Shown: positions 35,048 to 48,913 of the stretch, one piece after another
Layout: every line of letters begins with the position of its first letter
How positions within the stretch are numbered: position 1 is the first letter of the stretch
Assembly: GCA_025094145.1 (NCBI GenBank)
Contig: JALLLS010000032.1
Span: 124,001 to 188,000 of the forward strand
DNA length: 64,000 nt
Direction: 5' to 3'
DNA from: Spinellus fusiger
Taxonomy: Eukaryota; Mucoromycota; Mucoromycetes; Mucorales; Phycomycetaceae
Notes under the pieces: model-generated
Seen by the model: the letters and a program-made list of their open reading frames with translations, nothing else
Databases searched by the model: none
What the model was told of the DNA's origin: nothing
Program-made: the position numbers and the translations under genes

Positions 35048-38000
35048 TCATCCTTCCTCTTCCTCCTCTTCAATGACCATCCTAGAACCCAACCTTCTCT
35101 CTTTCTGGTTCGCAATATAGCTAAACCGTAATCGAGGAATCATTGGGTAGGAGAAAGGCGTAGAATGTGGTAATATCTCTCTCTAATAAAAGGATATCAG
35201 TAAACACTCTTTGGAATAGATTGAACCCATTTATAAATACTTACCAAAGACCTAGCTTCATCAGGCACTTCCTTCTCTGGTGTACTTTTCTCACTCTCTT
35301 GGTGTATAGAAGAAGCAGGAGAAGATACAGTGGACATGTAGTATTCTTCTTGGTGCTGATCTTGGCTTGTATCAGTGCAAATTGAAAGGGATTCTGAGGA
35401 TTCTGAGGATAAAGAAGAAGAGGAAGATAACGATGAGAAATGAGAGACCTTTAATTCACTGTGTGGATTGGCAGTAAAAGATAGAATCGCAGTTTTGACT
35501 CTCATTTCTATATCTACAGAGGATCTTGGTGGACACAGCTGAATTTCAGTAACTGTATTGGGAACACCTGTCATGGTAACATTGGGAAGAACCGTCACCA
35601 TAGAAATGCTTTCTGTTACTGTTTTACTAGGCATATGAGCTGAAGGAGGTCGGGTCACTGAAGAGAGGCGATGGTCTTCTATAGAGGGTAAACATGTTGT
35701 GTAAGGTAGAAGAGTAGTACTGACTTCTCCACAGGTAGCACTATAGGTGAACTGATCCAAGTCACAAATTGGTGGAGACATTTGTAGAGTGTGTCGACGG
35801 TATTTCTGGAATCTCGGTCTATAAGGTAGAAAAGCAAGATCCTTTGTCCATGAAGGTGAAGGTGGTGTAATGAGCAAATCAGAGAAGTCTTGGTGTGGTG
35901 TAGGAGGAAGAGGAGAAGGAGAAGCGGTTCTAGTGGGAGATACTGTATTCACAGTAGCAGAAGTTGTTGTTATTGACTTCCCATCTTGTTGTTGTTGTTG
36001 TTGTTGTTGATCATTACTAGGAGGTGCTAGCCATGCCTTGACAGATGAAAACCAACTGGATCTGTGTTGACTGTTTGAAGATGGACTCTTCTTTACTCTC
36101 TCTTGTGTCTTGGGATAATTCATAGGTGCATCCTTTACATTCTTCACTTCACAAGACTGTAAAGGTGTAGGAGATGGTAAACAAACAAGTATCTCTTTCT
36201 GCTTAGTAGATGGTGGCAGTTGGTGTTGATCTCTTTCTTCTAGTTTTGCCAACAACATTTGCCACAAGGTACTTGGTGCATCCCACTGTTTAGACCGCAT
36301 ACGCCTTAAAACAAACTCATCAAATCCTGCTGATTGAAGTGTAGTAAATAACTGCTGCTCACTGGGTGTCATGGCCACTTCATGGACTACTGCTGGCTGA
36401 GTATGAGAAGGAAGTTTCACTGGTAAGGAGGTTCTATTGATATGTGTATCATACAGAGAATGGGCTGCTATGGGTGCTGAATGTCGAGTCATTGGAGATG
36501 AAGAATACATTTTATGGCTCATTGGCATTTGCGACAGCTTGGTGTAAGCTTCCATAAAATGAACAGATGAGCTTGACAGACCCTCTTTGCCTTTAGAAAA
36601 GAGATCATCACAACTAGAAGGATCTGTCAATGTAGACTGGAATGTACGATTACGATGATCAGAAAACAGTGAGTCTGTATCTGAGAGAGGATCTTCTTCC
36701 ACTTGATCCAGTATCTTCAACAGCCATGGATGCTGAAGTATATCCTTCATTGTGATACGTTCAGAAGGTTCATACTTTAACATCTGACGGATAATGTCTG
36801 AAGCCTCTGTATCCATGTAGAGATCAACGATAATAAGATCAAGTTATTAATAAGAAATAACACAGACATTTGCGTTACCTGGTGAGAAATAGCTTGGTAT
36901 TTGGTACTCAAGATGAATAATTTTATGTTTTATCACCATCTCACTATCATCATCAAAAGGCAATTCACCTGCCAAGAGTGTATACAGTATTACACCAAGA
37001 GACCAAATATCTGTCTCTAATGATGGTACCTTCATTTTGAGTCTACAGTTTGTTTGCACCAACCTACACCTCTTTTTTGTTCTTCATCACTTACCAGGCC
37101 CAGTGTATTTCTTGTGCTGAATGACCTCTATTTTACTATGAGCTACTTTATTACTCTCCAATGACTTACCAGGAGCAGAATAGGCCAAACTACCACAGAA
37201 TGTCGCTAACATCTGATGTCTGTCTGTTTGTCGTGCAAATCCAAAGTCGCAAATTTTTGCATTGTATTCCGTATCCAGGAGAATATTTTCTAGTTTCAGG
37301 TCACTATAGCACAACATGACATATAAGAAAAGGCATTGTTCCTAGTATTTCTTACTAGTCTCTAGTATTTCCTCTCCACTCTTTTATTCTGAGTGAAATT
37401 ATGCCCTGTCTCTGTACACATTGATTTTCCACACTTACCGATGTACTATCTGCTGGCTATGGATAAAATGTACTGCTTTGGCTAATTGACAAAACCATCG
37501 CTGGGCTTGGTATTCTGAACACCGGCCCCATCGTATTAGCATATCAAACAATTCACCATTAGAGCAATATTCTGATACAATATGAATGTTTGTTTCTGTC
37601 ATTAATACTTCATAGAGAGTGACAATATGAGGGTGTTCTAGGCGTTGGTGAGTGTATATTTCACGTGCCATCAAGGGAGCATGTTGTTTACTGATTGTTT
37701 TGATGGCCACTCTTTGTCCAGTCAATTGGTGAATGCCCAGTCTAACTTTTCCATAGGTACCCTTATAGACATAAAAGGAAAAAATAAAGAGATAATAAAG
37801 GGCGTATAAGTATAAATTTATTCAAGGTAGTTGAGCACGCTTATTGTTATTTTATGTTTATTTGATATAAATAAAGAAGGATGGATAGAGAATAATTGCT
37901 TGTGTATTTTTACCTCTCCGATTGTTTTACCGATCGCATAGCAACCAACAAGTGTTAGTTTATTATTTGTGAGTTCTTTGAGCAAGTCTGTATAGTCTGC

Positions 38001-38270
38001 GGCAAGCTACAGTGAAGAGAGATTAGTTAATGATCAGTTGCTATGAAGTATTGTCAGGATAGTGATCACCATGGCGATAGACAGTGACTATGGGGTCTAG
38101 CGCGTTGTTATACTAACTACTATTGTGACGAGACATCTATTTTTGTTTTTGTTTTTTTATATCGATATAAAAATATCGATATTTTTATGTTTTTATATTT
38201 TTATATTTTTATATTCAATATTTACCTTTGCTTGTAAATTACGCTTAACCAAAGGGCGCTGGGATAACAT
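35048..38270 (-). CDS. CAMK-type Ser/Thr protein kinase, YPL150W-like
   Basis: Exons at 38226-38270, 37914-38006, 37439-37761, 37170-37303, 37095-37127 (33 nt), 36879-37016 and 35245-36806 join in phase; a last exon 35048-35104 gives 794 aa. Alternatively intron 7 is retained and the frame stops at 35197. The N-terminus (ELTNNKLTLVGCYAIGKTIGE) and kinase domain resemble the fungal YPL150W group. The glycine loop GEGTYGKV, Lys in VAIK (about 67), HRDLKLEN with Asp about 155, DFGF at 173, a substituted SAPEV in place of APE plus the GVILYTLLAGELPF block are all visible, so it should be active. The 500-residue C-terminal tail is Ser/Thr/Pro-rich with a polyglutamine run encoded near 35990-36010. 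The substrate is unknown; the group is close to AMPK/NIM1-type kinases. Confidence 0.85.
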
Positions 38271-40382
38271 CAAAAGTGGGTGAGAACACAGGAGAGTGAG
38301 AAAAGAGAGAGAAGGAATGGAACGGGTGAGTGGGTGTTGATTGCTCGTAGAGTGAAAAAGAGAATATCACTTGAAAATGAAAGTATTTAACAGTAGCAGA
38401 ATTTATTTCAGTGCCATCAAGAGGGTAGAAAGTGCCATCAAAAAAGGAGAAAGGGGAAATGAAGAGAAAAAGAAAAAGAAAAAGAAATAGAGAAAGGAAA
38501 AGAAATAGAAAAAAGTATGGGCCATGTCTATTTTCTATCTGTAGAGCATAAATGGCAATAATATGTTGCACTCTTACTGTTTAATTCTCAGGGCCGCTCT
38601 ACTTTTTTGTTTTTGTGTCGACTGAGTGTATTGAGTGTATTGGGCGTATCAAGTATATTAAGCATATCAAGTATATTAAGCGTACCAAGTGCAGTCATCT
38701 CTCTCTTTGTTATAATAACAAAATAATAAGAAATAGCAGTAAGAAGAGCATTATTATCGACTATTTACAAGATATCCAGGATTGCTTTTTTTTAAGATTA
38801 GAGTCATTTCACTATATTTATAAAAAGAGTGACACTTGAATATGTACTATAGTGAATGTTGCACAGTATCAGTAGCAGAAATATGGATCCTTAGAAGGAG
38901 AGTATCTGCTCCAATGAACTGCCTCACAGACAGTAACTCGCAGATCTTTTTTAATATCCTTTTATTTTGTCGTTTCTATTTATGCTATCAAGTAAACTAT
39001 TAATAAAAAGGATTGACAAAGAAGATAAACAGGAACATCAGAATGAAAACCAACAATGTACAATGAAAACAAGACATTCAGAAAGGGAGTAAAAACAAGG
39101 CAATGATAAATAGTAACTCTCATTCTATCTGAAAGGAGAGTAAGGCATAGTCATTCATAGAAAATATGAAACACCCTCCCTTGGACTCATTTTTAAAGCC
39201 GTTCGATCAATGAGAGCTCTTAATATATTTTTAATATAGAAGAATGGTTATGTTTTAGAAGTGGTTGGATGGGATTGGATAGGATTCTTTCACAGACTAG
39301 AAATGATAAAATACAATGTAAATAATAAAATCACTTTATATATTGTAGGTTGTAAAATAAAGAGTTTTATTTTACAGCAGGAATCTATTGTAGTACTGAT
39401 ATATAAAGGTGAAAAGAAAGAAGGTTCATTGGTGTACAATAATGAGGTGAAGTTCGGAATCTATCATATTGAAGCACGTATTCATTTTTATTATTTTTAT
39501 TATTTTTTATTATTTTTATTATTTTTATTATTTTTATTATTTTTATTATTTTTATTATCTATTTATTTTTATTTTTTATTTTTTATTATTTTTATTTTAG
39601 GGAGAACAAGAAAAGCGTGTGTGACGAATAAGTAGAGAAGAGTTGGTATAGTACACGGAATAGAATGTAGTATAGTATAAGTACAAGCATAGGCATAAGC
39701 ACAAGCAATAATAATAACAGCATTATAGGCTTCAGTCTATTCTTCTTGCAACTGTAAAACCAAAACAATTCAAGAGTTCTCTAGTTCATCATAGTCCTAT
39801 ACAACCCAATACAATGCAATGCAATGCAATTGAGCCGTATGTATTCATGCACGGGTTTAGATTGAATAGCATTGTCCTAGGAATTTATCAACCATGGTGA
39901 TTGCCTAAAATAGAAATGATGAAGTGTGAAGGTTTAAGTAAGAAATAAAGGGCACAAAGCATAGATGATGACACGATAAGGGAATGAAGAATAAGAATTG
40001 AGAGGGTTTGATTATTTCAAGTGTGTAGTTGACTCGTATAGAGCATACGAGAAACACACCCCAAAGTGGGTTTCCAATAGAATCATTGAGTGTAGTCAGC
40101 AAAAAGCTTAAATGAATTGACGCCTGTTGACATCTAATAAATACAAATAGATATATAAATACAAACACAAATACAAACACAAATCAATAATAAAAGAAGG
40201 GGAAGGAGATTAGAAACGTCATTTCTTTCTTTTCTCATTGATTCTTTTGCTCTTTGCATTTTATTAGTTTTTCTCTTTCTATATTTCTCAAAGGGAAACT
40301 ATAGTAGATAATAAAGGGTGCTTCTTTGTCTTTCTTTACTCTTTTACCGGTTCTTATTATTTCTCCAAAGCTACTGTATAAA
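38271..40382. other. Intergenic region with repeats (2.1 kb)
   Basis: No gene is seen. It contains purine/pyrimidine-biased DNA at 38460-38515, about four imperfect 18-bp units of the type AAGTATATTAAGCRTAYC at 38630-38692, and a long (TTTTTATTA)n array at 39484-39598. The remainder is AT-rich spacer and presumably the promoters of the two diverging genes. Confidence 0.6.
39484..39598. repeat. TTTTTATTA tandem array
   Basis: About a dozen 9-bp units of TTTTTATTA, with minor variants towards the right end. Confidence 0.9.
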
Positions 40383-41820
40383 ATGGTAAAGCAAACAACA
40401 GCAGAGTGCCTATCCAACATTCATATCTTTCTTTTAGTCTGCACTACAGCCAGAGACAGTGATAACACTCGAGCCTTATGCTTCTTCCTCCACTCCAACA
40501 ATAGGGGCTGCTTTCAGCTATAGTGCTGACAGACCCCATCGTCACACTATCACTCGTCCAGACTCAGCCATGGCTCTATTATCAGATGCATCTACAGACG
40601 AAGAAGAGGAAGATATACACCAAGAAGCCTTTGAAAGAATATCTGGAATCCTTTCTAATCTAATTCAAGAAGCCAATGATGCTGTGAATGGCATAGAAAT
40701 AGAAAGAGTTCACATTATGAGTAAAGCACGATCTCAGGACAGCCCTACCAATCGTTCAAGATTGCCACGCCCAAAAAGATACAGTCAACGGCCCCTATCC
40801 ATTCACACTCCTGCAATCAACCTGAACTCTTCTCCTACACCCAACCCATCGGTATCTAATTCGCCTATTCAAACAGCATTTCCTTTTCCAGGCACTCTAC
40901 CTAATTCCACCTACCATAATTCTGACCGTAATTCTGACCGTAATTCTGACCGTAACACTCATACTAAAAATACACAGCCTACACTACAAGATCCTCTGTT
41001 AGAATCATTCAAACGGCTCGACTCTTCTATGGCTTTGGTAGAATCTCTCTCGCGTGATTTAGCCAAAGATCCAGAAGCTGTTCATTCTCCACCTTATGTA
41101 GAATCTCGAGTCATTTTACTTCTTCTCATTCCATTACTTCATGTTCCTCATTCAATGATGAACACACTTATGGAGTTCATAGTCACCACAAGAGCCATCT
41201 TTTCATTCTCTTACTTTGTACATTCTAGTTCTAGTTCTAGTTCTAGTATTGCGTCTTCTACTACAACTACTTCTTCTGTAGCTTCTTCTTCTGATCTTTC
41301 TACCTTAATGGTATGGGGGTTCTTTATTACAGTTGCTAATATGGCAATGAACAGTGTCATCGATAAACAGCAAGACTTATTGTTATCCAAGACACAGAAA
41401 GTAGTATTACCTGGTACTTATCTCTCATTATCAGCACCAACACTGCCACTACTGGCCTCACCTACACTATCACTACCATCACCTATCCCTTGCACTACTA
41501 AAGATTCTTCTTCACCAACTACTCATGTATCTTTACTACTACTTAATACCGTCTATCCTGTTCGACGTCGCCGTTCAACTTTGCGCACTTCTTTCTATAG
41601 GAAAAGACAACTTCTTCATATGAACCAACATCAGCACTACTTCTCAGCTTCTCATCACCATTGTTCTCACAACCACCACTATGGTCATTCTCCAGAATCA
41701 GTCCGTTTAAAGCCTACATCTCCATCTTCCGCCTATCATAGTCTTGCTCTATCAAGAAATCTCTCTCTCTTTTCCAAGCCATCACCACAGCCTGAGTTAG
41801 TGAGAAGAAAGTCTGTTTAA
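40383..41820 (+). CDS. Hypothetical fungal protein with two hydrophobic segments
   Basis: The model is a first exon that is only the ATG (40383-40385), a 52-bp intron with GTAAAG donor and TTTTAG acceptor, then 40438-41820, giving 461 aa starting MSALQPETVITLEPY. An acidic segment (SDASTDEEEEDIHQEAFERI, about residue 50) is followed by an amphipathic helix (ISGILSNLIQEANDAV), a low-complexity Asn/Pro region with an NSDR triplicate repeat, then two hydrophobic stretches near residues 220-260 (LLLLIPLLHVPHSMMNTLME) and 292-306 (WGFFITVANMAMNSVID). The C-terminus is Ser/His-rich. The acidic-helix plus paired-hydrophobic layout suggests an organelle or ER membrane-associated fungal protein, but I do not recognise a family. 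Without the tiny exon the frame begins only at a GTG or at an ATG near residue 45. Confidence 0.6.
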
Positions 41821-43606
41821 TCGGTGCTTATTTTCATTATTGTTGATGTAATAAGTCTTACTCAATATCACACATTACCCACCAGCAAACATACATACAA
41901 GCATACATACTTACCTACCTACCTACCTACAGGCAGCCGTACAAGCACATGCATATATATTTACCCACACATCTGCACACACACACACACACACACACAT
42001 TTGCATATACACCTAACTATCTTTTCATCCTTCTTACTTTCTTTATCTACTTTATATTCTATACTTCTTTCTATGAAAACATATACGCATATTCATTTAT
42101 TCATTTATTGCCTCATAACTACATATATCTACATACCAGAAGAATGAAATGGACTTATTTTATCATTATCCTACATAGGAGTATCTTACATAAATCCAAA
42201 GTAAACTGACTGGCTCAAGTCATCAACCCACACTTTTTTTATACTAAATGTGTGATTCAATAAATGATATCATCAGCATAAAAAAAAATACTTTTTTATT
42301 CTTCGTTATAGACACTACACAATTAGCAGATAATAACATGGTACATATCCTATCTAAAAAGTAGAATCAAAATGGACACTACTATTATTAAGATGTTGGG
42401 TTGATCATTTTATTAAAAATATAATAATATAATAATAAAAATAATAAAAATAAAATAATTAAAAGAGAGAGAGAAAATTCTCTGATGCAGAATATTTTCT
42501 GAAATGATTATTTAGTACATAATTAATACAATGATCTACATGTAATGTTAAGGTTTTCATTCCTAGTGAGGGATTTCTATTTTTATTAATAAGAAATTAA
42601 ATAGGCTATTATGTAGTGTTCACTGTACCTTATCTCTCCAAAAAGGCATCATTTTTGCTGTGGTCTTAATTATGGATAGAAAATATATGAATCCATCAAC
42701 AACATCCTATCAAAAGATACGACATATTTCAAGACAATCATCAATACTTTTGCTACTAATGACAGAGGTATCAAATCAATTCATAACACTAATACCATGT
42801 AAAAATATAGCCCATTCATATAAAGAAAATAGACAAGCATAATGAGTGTAATAGATATAAGAAATATAGGTCTTTATCTCGATCATGACTCTTTTGATGA
42901 AGAAACAGATGTTTACCAAATTCACAAAGAAACAATTTTATTGAACACACGAGGAATAATAAAATTCAATGTAGCCTAATAAAATAATAGAAATCTTCTT
43001 ATAAATTAATCGATTCTATCATTTAAATGGCATGAGTTGTATGAATAGCATGTTACAAAGTGGTCTCAGTAGTTAAAAGTCATGAGCTTAGGTGCATAAA
43101 CAAAGATACAGACTCCGAAGGTACACTCATATATTAAAGATGTATTGACCTCAAGGGATTATTCCGCACTCTCACACCTGAGCCCTAGAACGATTCACTC
43201 ATTTTATAAGAGACGTGTCTGATTTTATGCAAGTAAGAAACAAAAAGTTGTGGGTTGTCCTAAGACTGAATTGAGAAGTGAAAGTCACCAGAGTCTTACT
43301 GACATTCTCATTTGTCAAACTGTTAATGATAAGTCATTGTAATAAAGGTGGCTATAGCCAATACTCATCAGTTTTGTTCGTTCAACCTTTTTTATTATTA
43401 TCTATTTCTCTTAATGGATTAGAAAATTGAAAAAGTCCAATTTTATTTTACAAGATTATTATAATAGAAAAGGGTATGTATAGATGAGTTTTTTTTTAAA
43501 ATAAAATAAAAATAAAATAAAAAAAATAAATAAAAAGTTATCCAGAATGAGGTTCTGAGAATCTCTTCAAATCATCGTAAAGATAAGAGATTAAAAAATT
43601 AGTCCC
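41821..43606. other. Intergenic region (1.8 kb)
   Basis: AT-rich spacer with small microsatellites (ACATACAT/CTAC/CA runs at 41888-42000). Reading frames here are built from repeats. I see no gene or RNA. Confidence 0.6.
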
Positions 43607-44968
43607 TTATTGAGGGACGGAGGGGATGGTGTGGGTCTGGTTGCGGGAAGTACCACTGAAGAGACCAACAATGGTGTTGTTGTTCATGGGGATCTGAGAA
43701 AGAGGAACGTGAACATTCTTGTAGTTGAGACGGTCAGCAGCAAAGGCAAAGATGTTAGACTCGGTCTTGATGCTGTCACCACGACCCAAGCTTCCAAGGT
43801 CCCAGTTTTTCTATTAAAAAAAATTTAAAAAAAAATTTAAAAAATTGTTTGCTATGTAGTGTTATCCAATGGCCTACCTCAACAGTGTTTATGGCAGAGT
43901 AGTGGGTGTAGTAAGTAGAATCGACAGTACCCTTGAGGTGTTCAGGAATAGCACCCAACAAGATGGACCAGACACGGTTTCTTCTGGTGTAGGTTGCAGC
44001 CTAATACATCAGAAATATGAGTGATCTTTTCTTCTCAATGTAAGCACCCATGACTTACCTCATCAAAAGTAATGAGAACAACGGTTTTGTCAAGCAACTT
44101 GGACTGGTTCAAAGTGGCCTTGTAGAAAGTGTTCAACCAGTTACCAGCATAGGTGGCATTGGTGTCGTGACCGTTGTTGTTCATGTCAGGAGTGTAGCTA
44201 ACATGGTTTCCAATATGAATCATCAAGATAGATAGATAGATAGATATATTGTATATAAAACACTTACAACATCCAGTTGGGGAGGGAGTTAGAAGCAATG
44301 TCAGCAGAGAATTCATCGGCTAATAAAATACCACATTAGAGAGAGATCTTGTAGATAGGTTAGAAAATATTACTTACAGTGAACAATGCTCTGGAGACGT
44401 GTCTTGTTCAAACCAACAGCGTCAAAGGAGACAGCAGGGTTGTGCTTGCGAACATAGGTTCCGGAAGAGTATCCAGTGAATCCAGTGTAAGGAAGATCTT
44501 CTTGGTACAACTTCCAGTTCAAGTTCTTCTTCTCGAGGAGATCAAAGATGGAGACAACGTTGGCAGGAATGTTGTAGTAGTCATCGTTATCAACACCGAG
44601 GGTAGAGGCACCACCAGCAGCAACATAGTTGCACTCGGAAGGATGGGTAAGGGCTAAAGTAGATTGAATAAATACGCGATCTATATTTACATTTATAACT
44701 ACATTTATAACTTACCATTGTAGTTGCTCAACAAAATACCGTGAGGCAAGAGCTGGGTAAAGTGAGGGAGAGCAGAGATGGTTTCAAAGTCTTGGTTTTC
44801 GAACCAGATTTGGAGGAAGTGATCAAAGACCTTTCCCTTGGGGGCACCGGAGGGAGCACTGCTGTGACCGTGTCTGTGGCCATATCCGTGGCTGCGAGAT
44901 TGTTCGGCAGCGAAGACGCTGGAGACAGCAGCAGCAAGAGTGAAGAGGGTAGAGAAGGCGACACGCAT
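43607..44968 (-). pseudogene. Secreted acid phosphatase / phosphoesterase (PF04185 type) with apparent frameshift
   Basis: Six exons (44716-44968, 44378-44653, 44268-44319, 44059-44197, 43878-44001, 43607-43810). The protein starts with a signal peptide (MRVAFSTLFTLAAAVSSVFA) and a His/Gly-rich spacer. It then shows KVFDHFLQIWFENQDF, HPSECNYVAAGG, DEFSADI, NWMFYTPDMNNNGHDTN, VVLITFDE, RNRVWSILLG and NWDLGSLGRGD, the order seen in fungal PhoA-like phosphatases and phospholipase-C-like phosphoesterases. Such enzymes are secreted and usually phosphate-regulated. Splicing exon 4 to exon 5 at the only suitable acceptor (TTAG before 44001) reads AATYTRR and then shifts frame: a run of four A (sense strand, about 43978-43981) is one base too long for the expected RRNRVWSILL. 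Downstream exons are otherwise intact, so this may be an assembly error, a recent null allele or an unusual splice. Annotated as pseudogene only for that reason. Confidence 0.75.
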
Positions 44969-47900
44969 AGTAAAAGGTACTAGGTTGGAAAGGTAGTTTG
45001 AGACTGACAGTTAGAATGAAATGACACTTGATTCCTTTATATACTATCAACACTTGAAACTCGGCCCTCTCTTATTGTATTTAGGTCTGACACTAATTGC
45101 TTGTTCACGCATCTACACATAGCCATTGACTCAGTCAGTCTTTTCACTCAGTTCACTACTCAGTTCCTTACTCAGATTCTTCTATGGGCCATAGATACTC
45201 TTATTATTTTCCCCAGAATGAAATACTATAGACTGTTTCCGAAAGGATATTTACTTTGAGTAATCCATCATTGTAGCAAGAGTCAGAGAACTCCAAGGAG
45301 GTACATTCTTTTACTCTTATCTTCTCCTTTCTCCTTTCCCTCTTCCACTTCTTCTCTCTCTCCTACATATTCTTCCACTTCTCTCTCTCCTAAACATTTT
45401 TTACTTTATTTTTTTTTACTTTATTTTTTTTTACCTTTTTTTACTTTATTTTACTTTATTTTTTTACTTTATTTTTTTCATAATACTAAGAATGAGCGAA
45501 AAACACTATACAAAGTATCATTCCCTGTGTAACATTATTGTTTATCAAACTGATATGCATCTATTGTGTCTCTTACTGATCTTGGTGTAAAAACTCTCAA
45601 GGGTGTCACCATGGTTACATACAATAACAAAAATAAAGTTTAATCTCAGAGGGCCCTTTTGATATTTCTTATTGTAGAATGATTACGATTAGTCTGTGCT
45701 TCAAAAGAGAAAGATAACCCGACTGTCTACTGCTTGATTTTTTAGTGGCGTACTAAATTTCTACAAGTATCAGGCTTGTTGGGAACAAATGGCTAGAAAA
45801 GGAGAATAGGTCTTAAACATTTGATGTTAAGATTTAAAGGTAAACGACTTATTCCCTATTTTGCCAAACATTTCATTTGAGGCACTACTTATCACGAAGA
45901 AAATAATCTGATATTCAATAGTGACTTCTTAGACTAAGAAATACGAGTATAGAGGAAAGCCTTTTGTAGTTTATGTTCTTCTTTGTTTTTCATGGAAAAA
46001 TTGAACGTAGTAGTAAACTATGAAATAAAGTTGTAATCATTCTCATTAGAATGTATCTAGATGCATACATATATTGATGCATCTATTTTATTCTGCAAAA
46101 CCACGCCACAGAAAGAGGAAAATAGAAAAGATGTTTTTATTTTATTTTGATAAAGACATCACTTTAGGCAAATGCAAAACAATACAGCCTTCTGTTTCCA
46201 CTGAAATGTCTTTTTCATTTGGTTTATCTGACTTCACTCTCTCTATCAACGTTTAATTATAGGCTTCTGAGCTTTAGCCATTTTTCCGTTGTTTTTTCCT
46301 CATAAAAGTATCGATATTTTCTATATACAACCCACCTTTAAATCCACTTTAGACCATAAACAAATAACATATATTTTCTAATTTATACTCCTCAAACTTC
46401 TTTTTATTATTATTATTATTTCTTTTTCCATTTGCAATATCACATAGAAAAACATCCACTCCGAAATGAAATATGGCCTGAAAGTCTCAACTGATAGGAG
46501 ATGGATTTCTTTTTCTATTTTATATTCCGAACAACTCTCTTGCTTAATGAATGAACATACATCATTGATATTACCTATTATTAACATTTTTTCTATATTG
46601 TATTATTATCAGTACATTTGCTAAGACTTTTACTAATTAGAAGAGGAAACTAAGTCACAGGCTTGTTCCTTTATCCTGCACAAACACAATACCAATAACA
46701 ATTCAATCATTGACACTATTAGTCAAGCTAGCATATCTCACCAGACTATGGGCAACACAGTGATGCATTGCCAAGAGACTGGTCTTACCAAAGCCTTATC
46801 AAGAAAATAGAAGGGTGCCTAATGAAAATTAGCTAGTCCATAATAAAGTCTTTCTTTTCAACACTAAACACTTTTCTTTTTATTTATAAGAAATATAAAA
46901 TATATATCTTAAGAGATAGAGTCATAAACATGGAAAACAATTGTAGACCAGTATAGAAGACCTTTCGGAATATGAAATAGAAGAAAAAAATTCCCTTTCA
47001 GTCTATCTTTTTTTTCCTTCTTTGCTCTTTACTGTTGTAACCAAAATATTTTTGTTAAAAGATTACCAATAAAGACGCAGAGTCCTTTCTTATTTCAGTT
47101 ACTCAAAGGAAAAGGGGATTTATTATGATTATGATTATTATTCGCCTTTGTATGTGTTTATGTACATTACAAGTAATTTTGATAATAGAGGGACAAGTGG
47201 GAAACTCAGTTATAAACATAAAATCAATGGCTATGAATTTTTTTTTTTAAATAGATACAATATCTTTTATTCGATGTGTAGAAAATTTTTTCTAAGAAAT
47301 AGTAATCATAGTAATATATGAAAATAGTGCCATTACTTAAATAGTAACAGGTGTATTCTTTATTGATGAGGAGAATAGATTATTCCAAGCCTGATAATGC
47401 GTTATTTTATTTTTATTTTGTATTTTGTATTCATCTTTCATCTTGGACACTAATGACTCAGTCAAGCTGATGATGGGTAGATCAGGGATAGCTTCATAAT
47501 ATTAGGCAAAAAAAAAGAGACACAGGAGAGACTTAATTAGTTTATGATTCTACACGGAATACTTTTTGTTGTTTTTCTTATTCATAAACTCATGGTACAT
47601 ATGAATTGTATTTCCCCTCTCGGATAATTGATCTGGGATACAAGAAACACAGACAAAAAAAAACATTACTTACCCGATCAGTTTCTTAATAGTGTGATAT
47701 TGGGCAAGAGTAGATCGTAGGAGGTTTGTAGGTCTCTATAGAGTTGCTACTGGTACATCTGGACACACACACAAAGGATAGGTGAGGAGTGTAGACCCAA
47801 TGGACAGTTTTTTTTGGATTTCTTGGTAGTCTTGATAATGAGTCTTATAGAGAAAATACAACTCTTAGCATGATGCTTGTCTTATACTATTAAGAATAGA

Positions 47901-48913
47901 GATACGAATGGTAACACGGCAATACAATACTTGAGAGGACTTTTCTTCTACAAACCTAAGGATGAGCCTAGAGCGATTATGCCTCTGTAATACCCTTCCT
48001 GAACCTACAGTAAAGAAACAATGTCTATTCAATAAATGTCAACAAGATTTCTATAGCCTATTCCTTATAGAAACCAAGGGTTGAATCAATGGCATACAAT
48101 GTTTAATTGATTTAGGGTTGCGTCGTGGACCAAGCTAATGATGGCCAAGTCTGGCTATCTCACAGTATTGATTGTTATTTTTCCTCAAAGTTTGCGGATT
48201 TTATTTTCTATTTTGCGGGCGATAATATTTTATTTAGCGTGTATTTTTATCTTTTTGAATTAAACCATTGACTCAAGAGCCAAGTATCTTTGAAGAACAA
48301 ATAAGAATATATTATTCAGTTCAAATAGTCCTTGGCCGACAGATTCTTTAGCTGAATGCATTCTTCTGAAGGTTGAATGATCAGCTACAGTTAGACAATT
48401 CTTTCTTATACTCATCTAAGGTGTCGATAGCATTGCTCAAGAACGCCATAAAATGTTGGTTAAGTGTATCAATTTTAGCGTTTACTTCATCATATTTCCT
48501 CTGGAATCTTGTTTATTCCATTGAAATAGTTCATATACTTATCTGGTAAGTTAAAAGTAGATATTAATTGGACAAAATAAATGTATGAATAAGAAAGTTA
48601 TTCACAAAATAATAAACCACAGCCCGCAAACTTGGAAGAAAAAACCAATAGTATTTAACGGTTTATCAATCCTCTGAATACAGAGTTCTATTACGGACAC
48701 TTCCTTTTCAAGAAAACTTAACCCTTTCGGGATGTTAAGTTGCTTAATGAATCAACATTGATTGGCTATTGAATTAGATAAAAGATTATTATTTTTCTAT
48801 TCTGCAGCCAATTATCATAAGAACAAGTTTCTTTTTATTATGATGATTTAAAAAGAAAAAAGAAAAAAAAGTGTTTGTGAGTGGGTACACATTATAGTTG
48901 GCAAGTAATGCTG
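44969..48913. other. Gene-poor interval (3.9 kb)
   Basis: AT-rich, with homopolymer-rich tracts (TTTTTTTACTTTATT repeats at 45410-45478). No frame shows protein-like composition together with splice-compatible neighbours. The first 200-300 bp are presumably the promoter of the phosphatase gene; nothing else is recognised. Confidence 0.6.

Noticed and set aside
41824..42209. Reading frame rich in Thr/His/Tyr after the 40383 gene
   Set aside because: It is made of CTAC, ACAT and CA microsatellites, with no splice-compatible partner.
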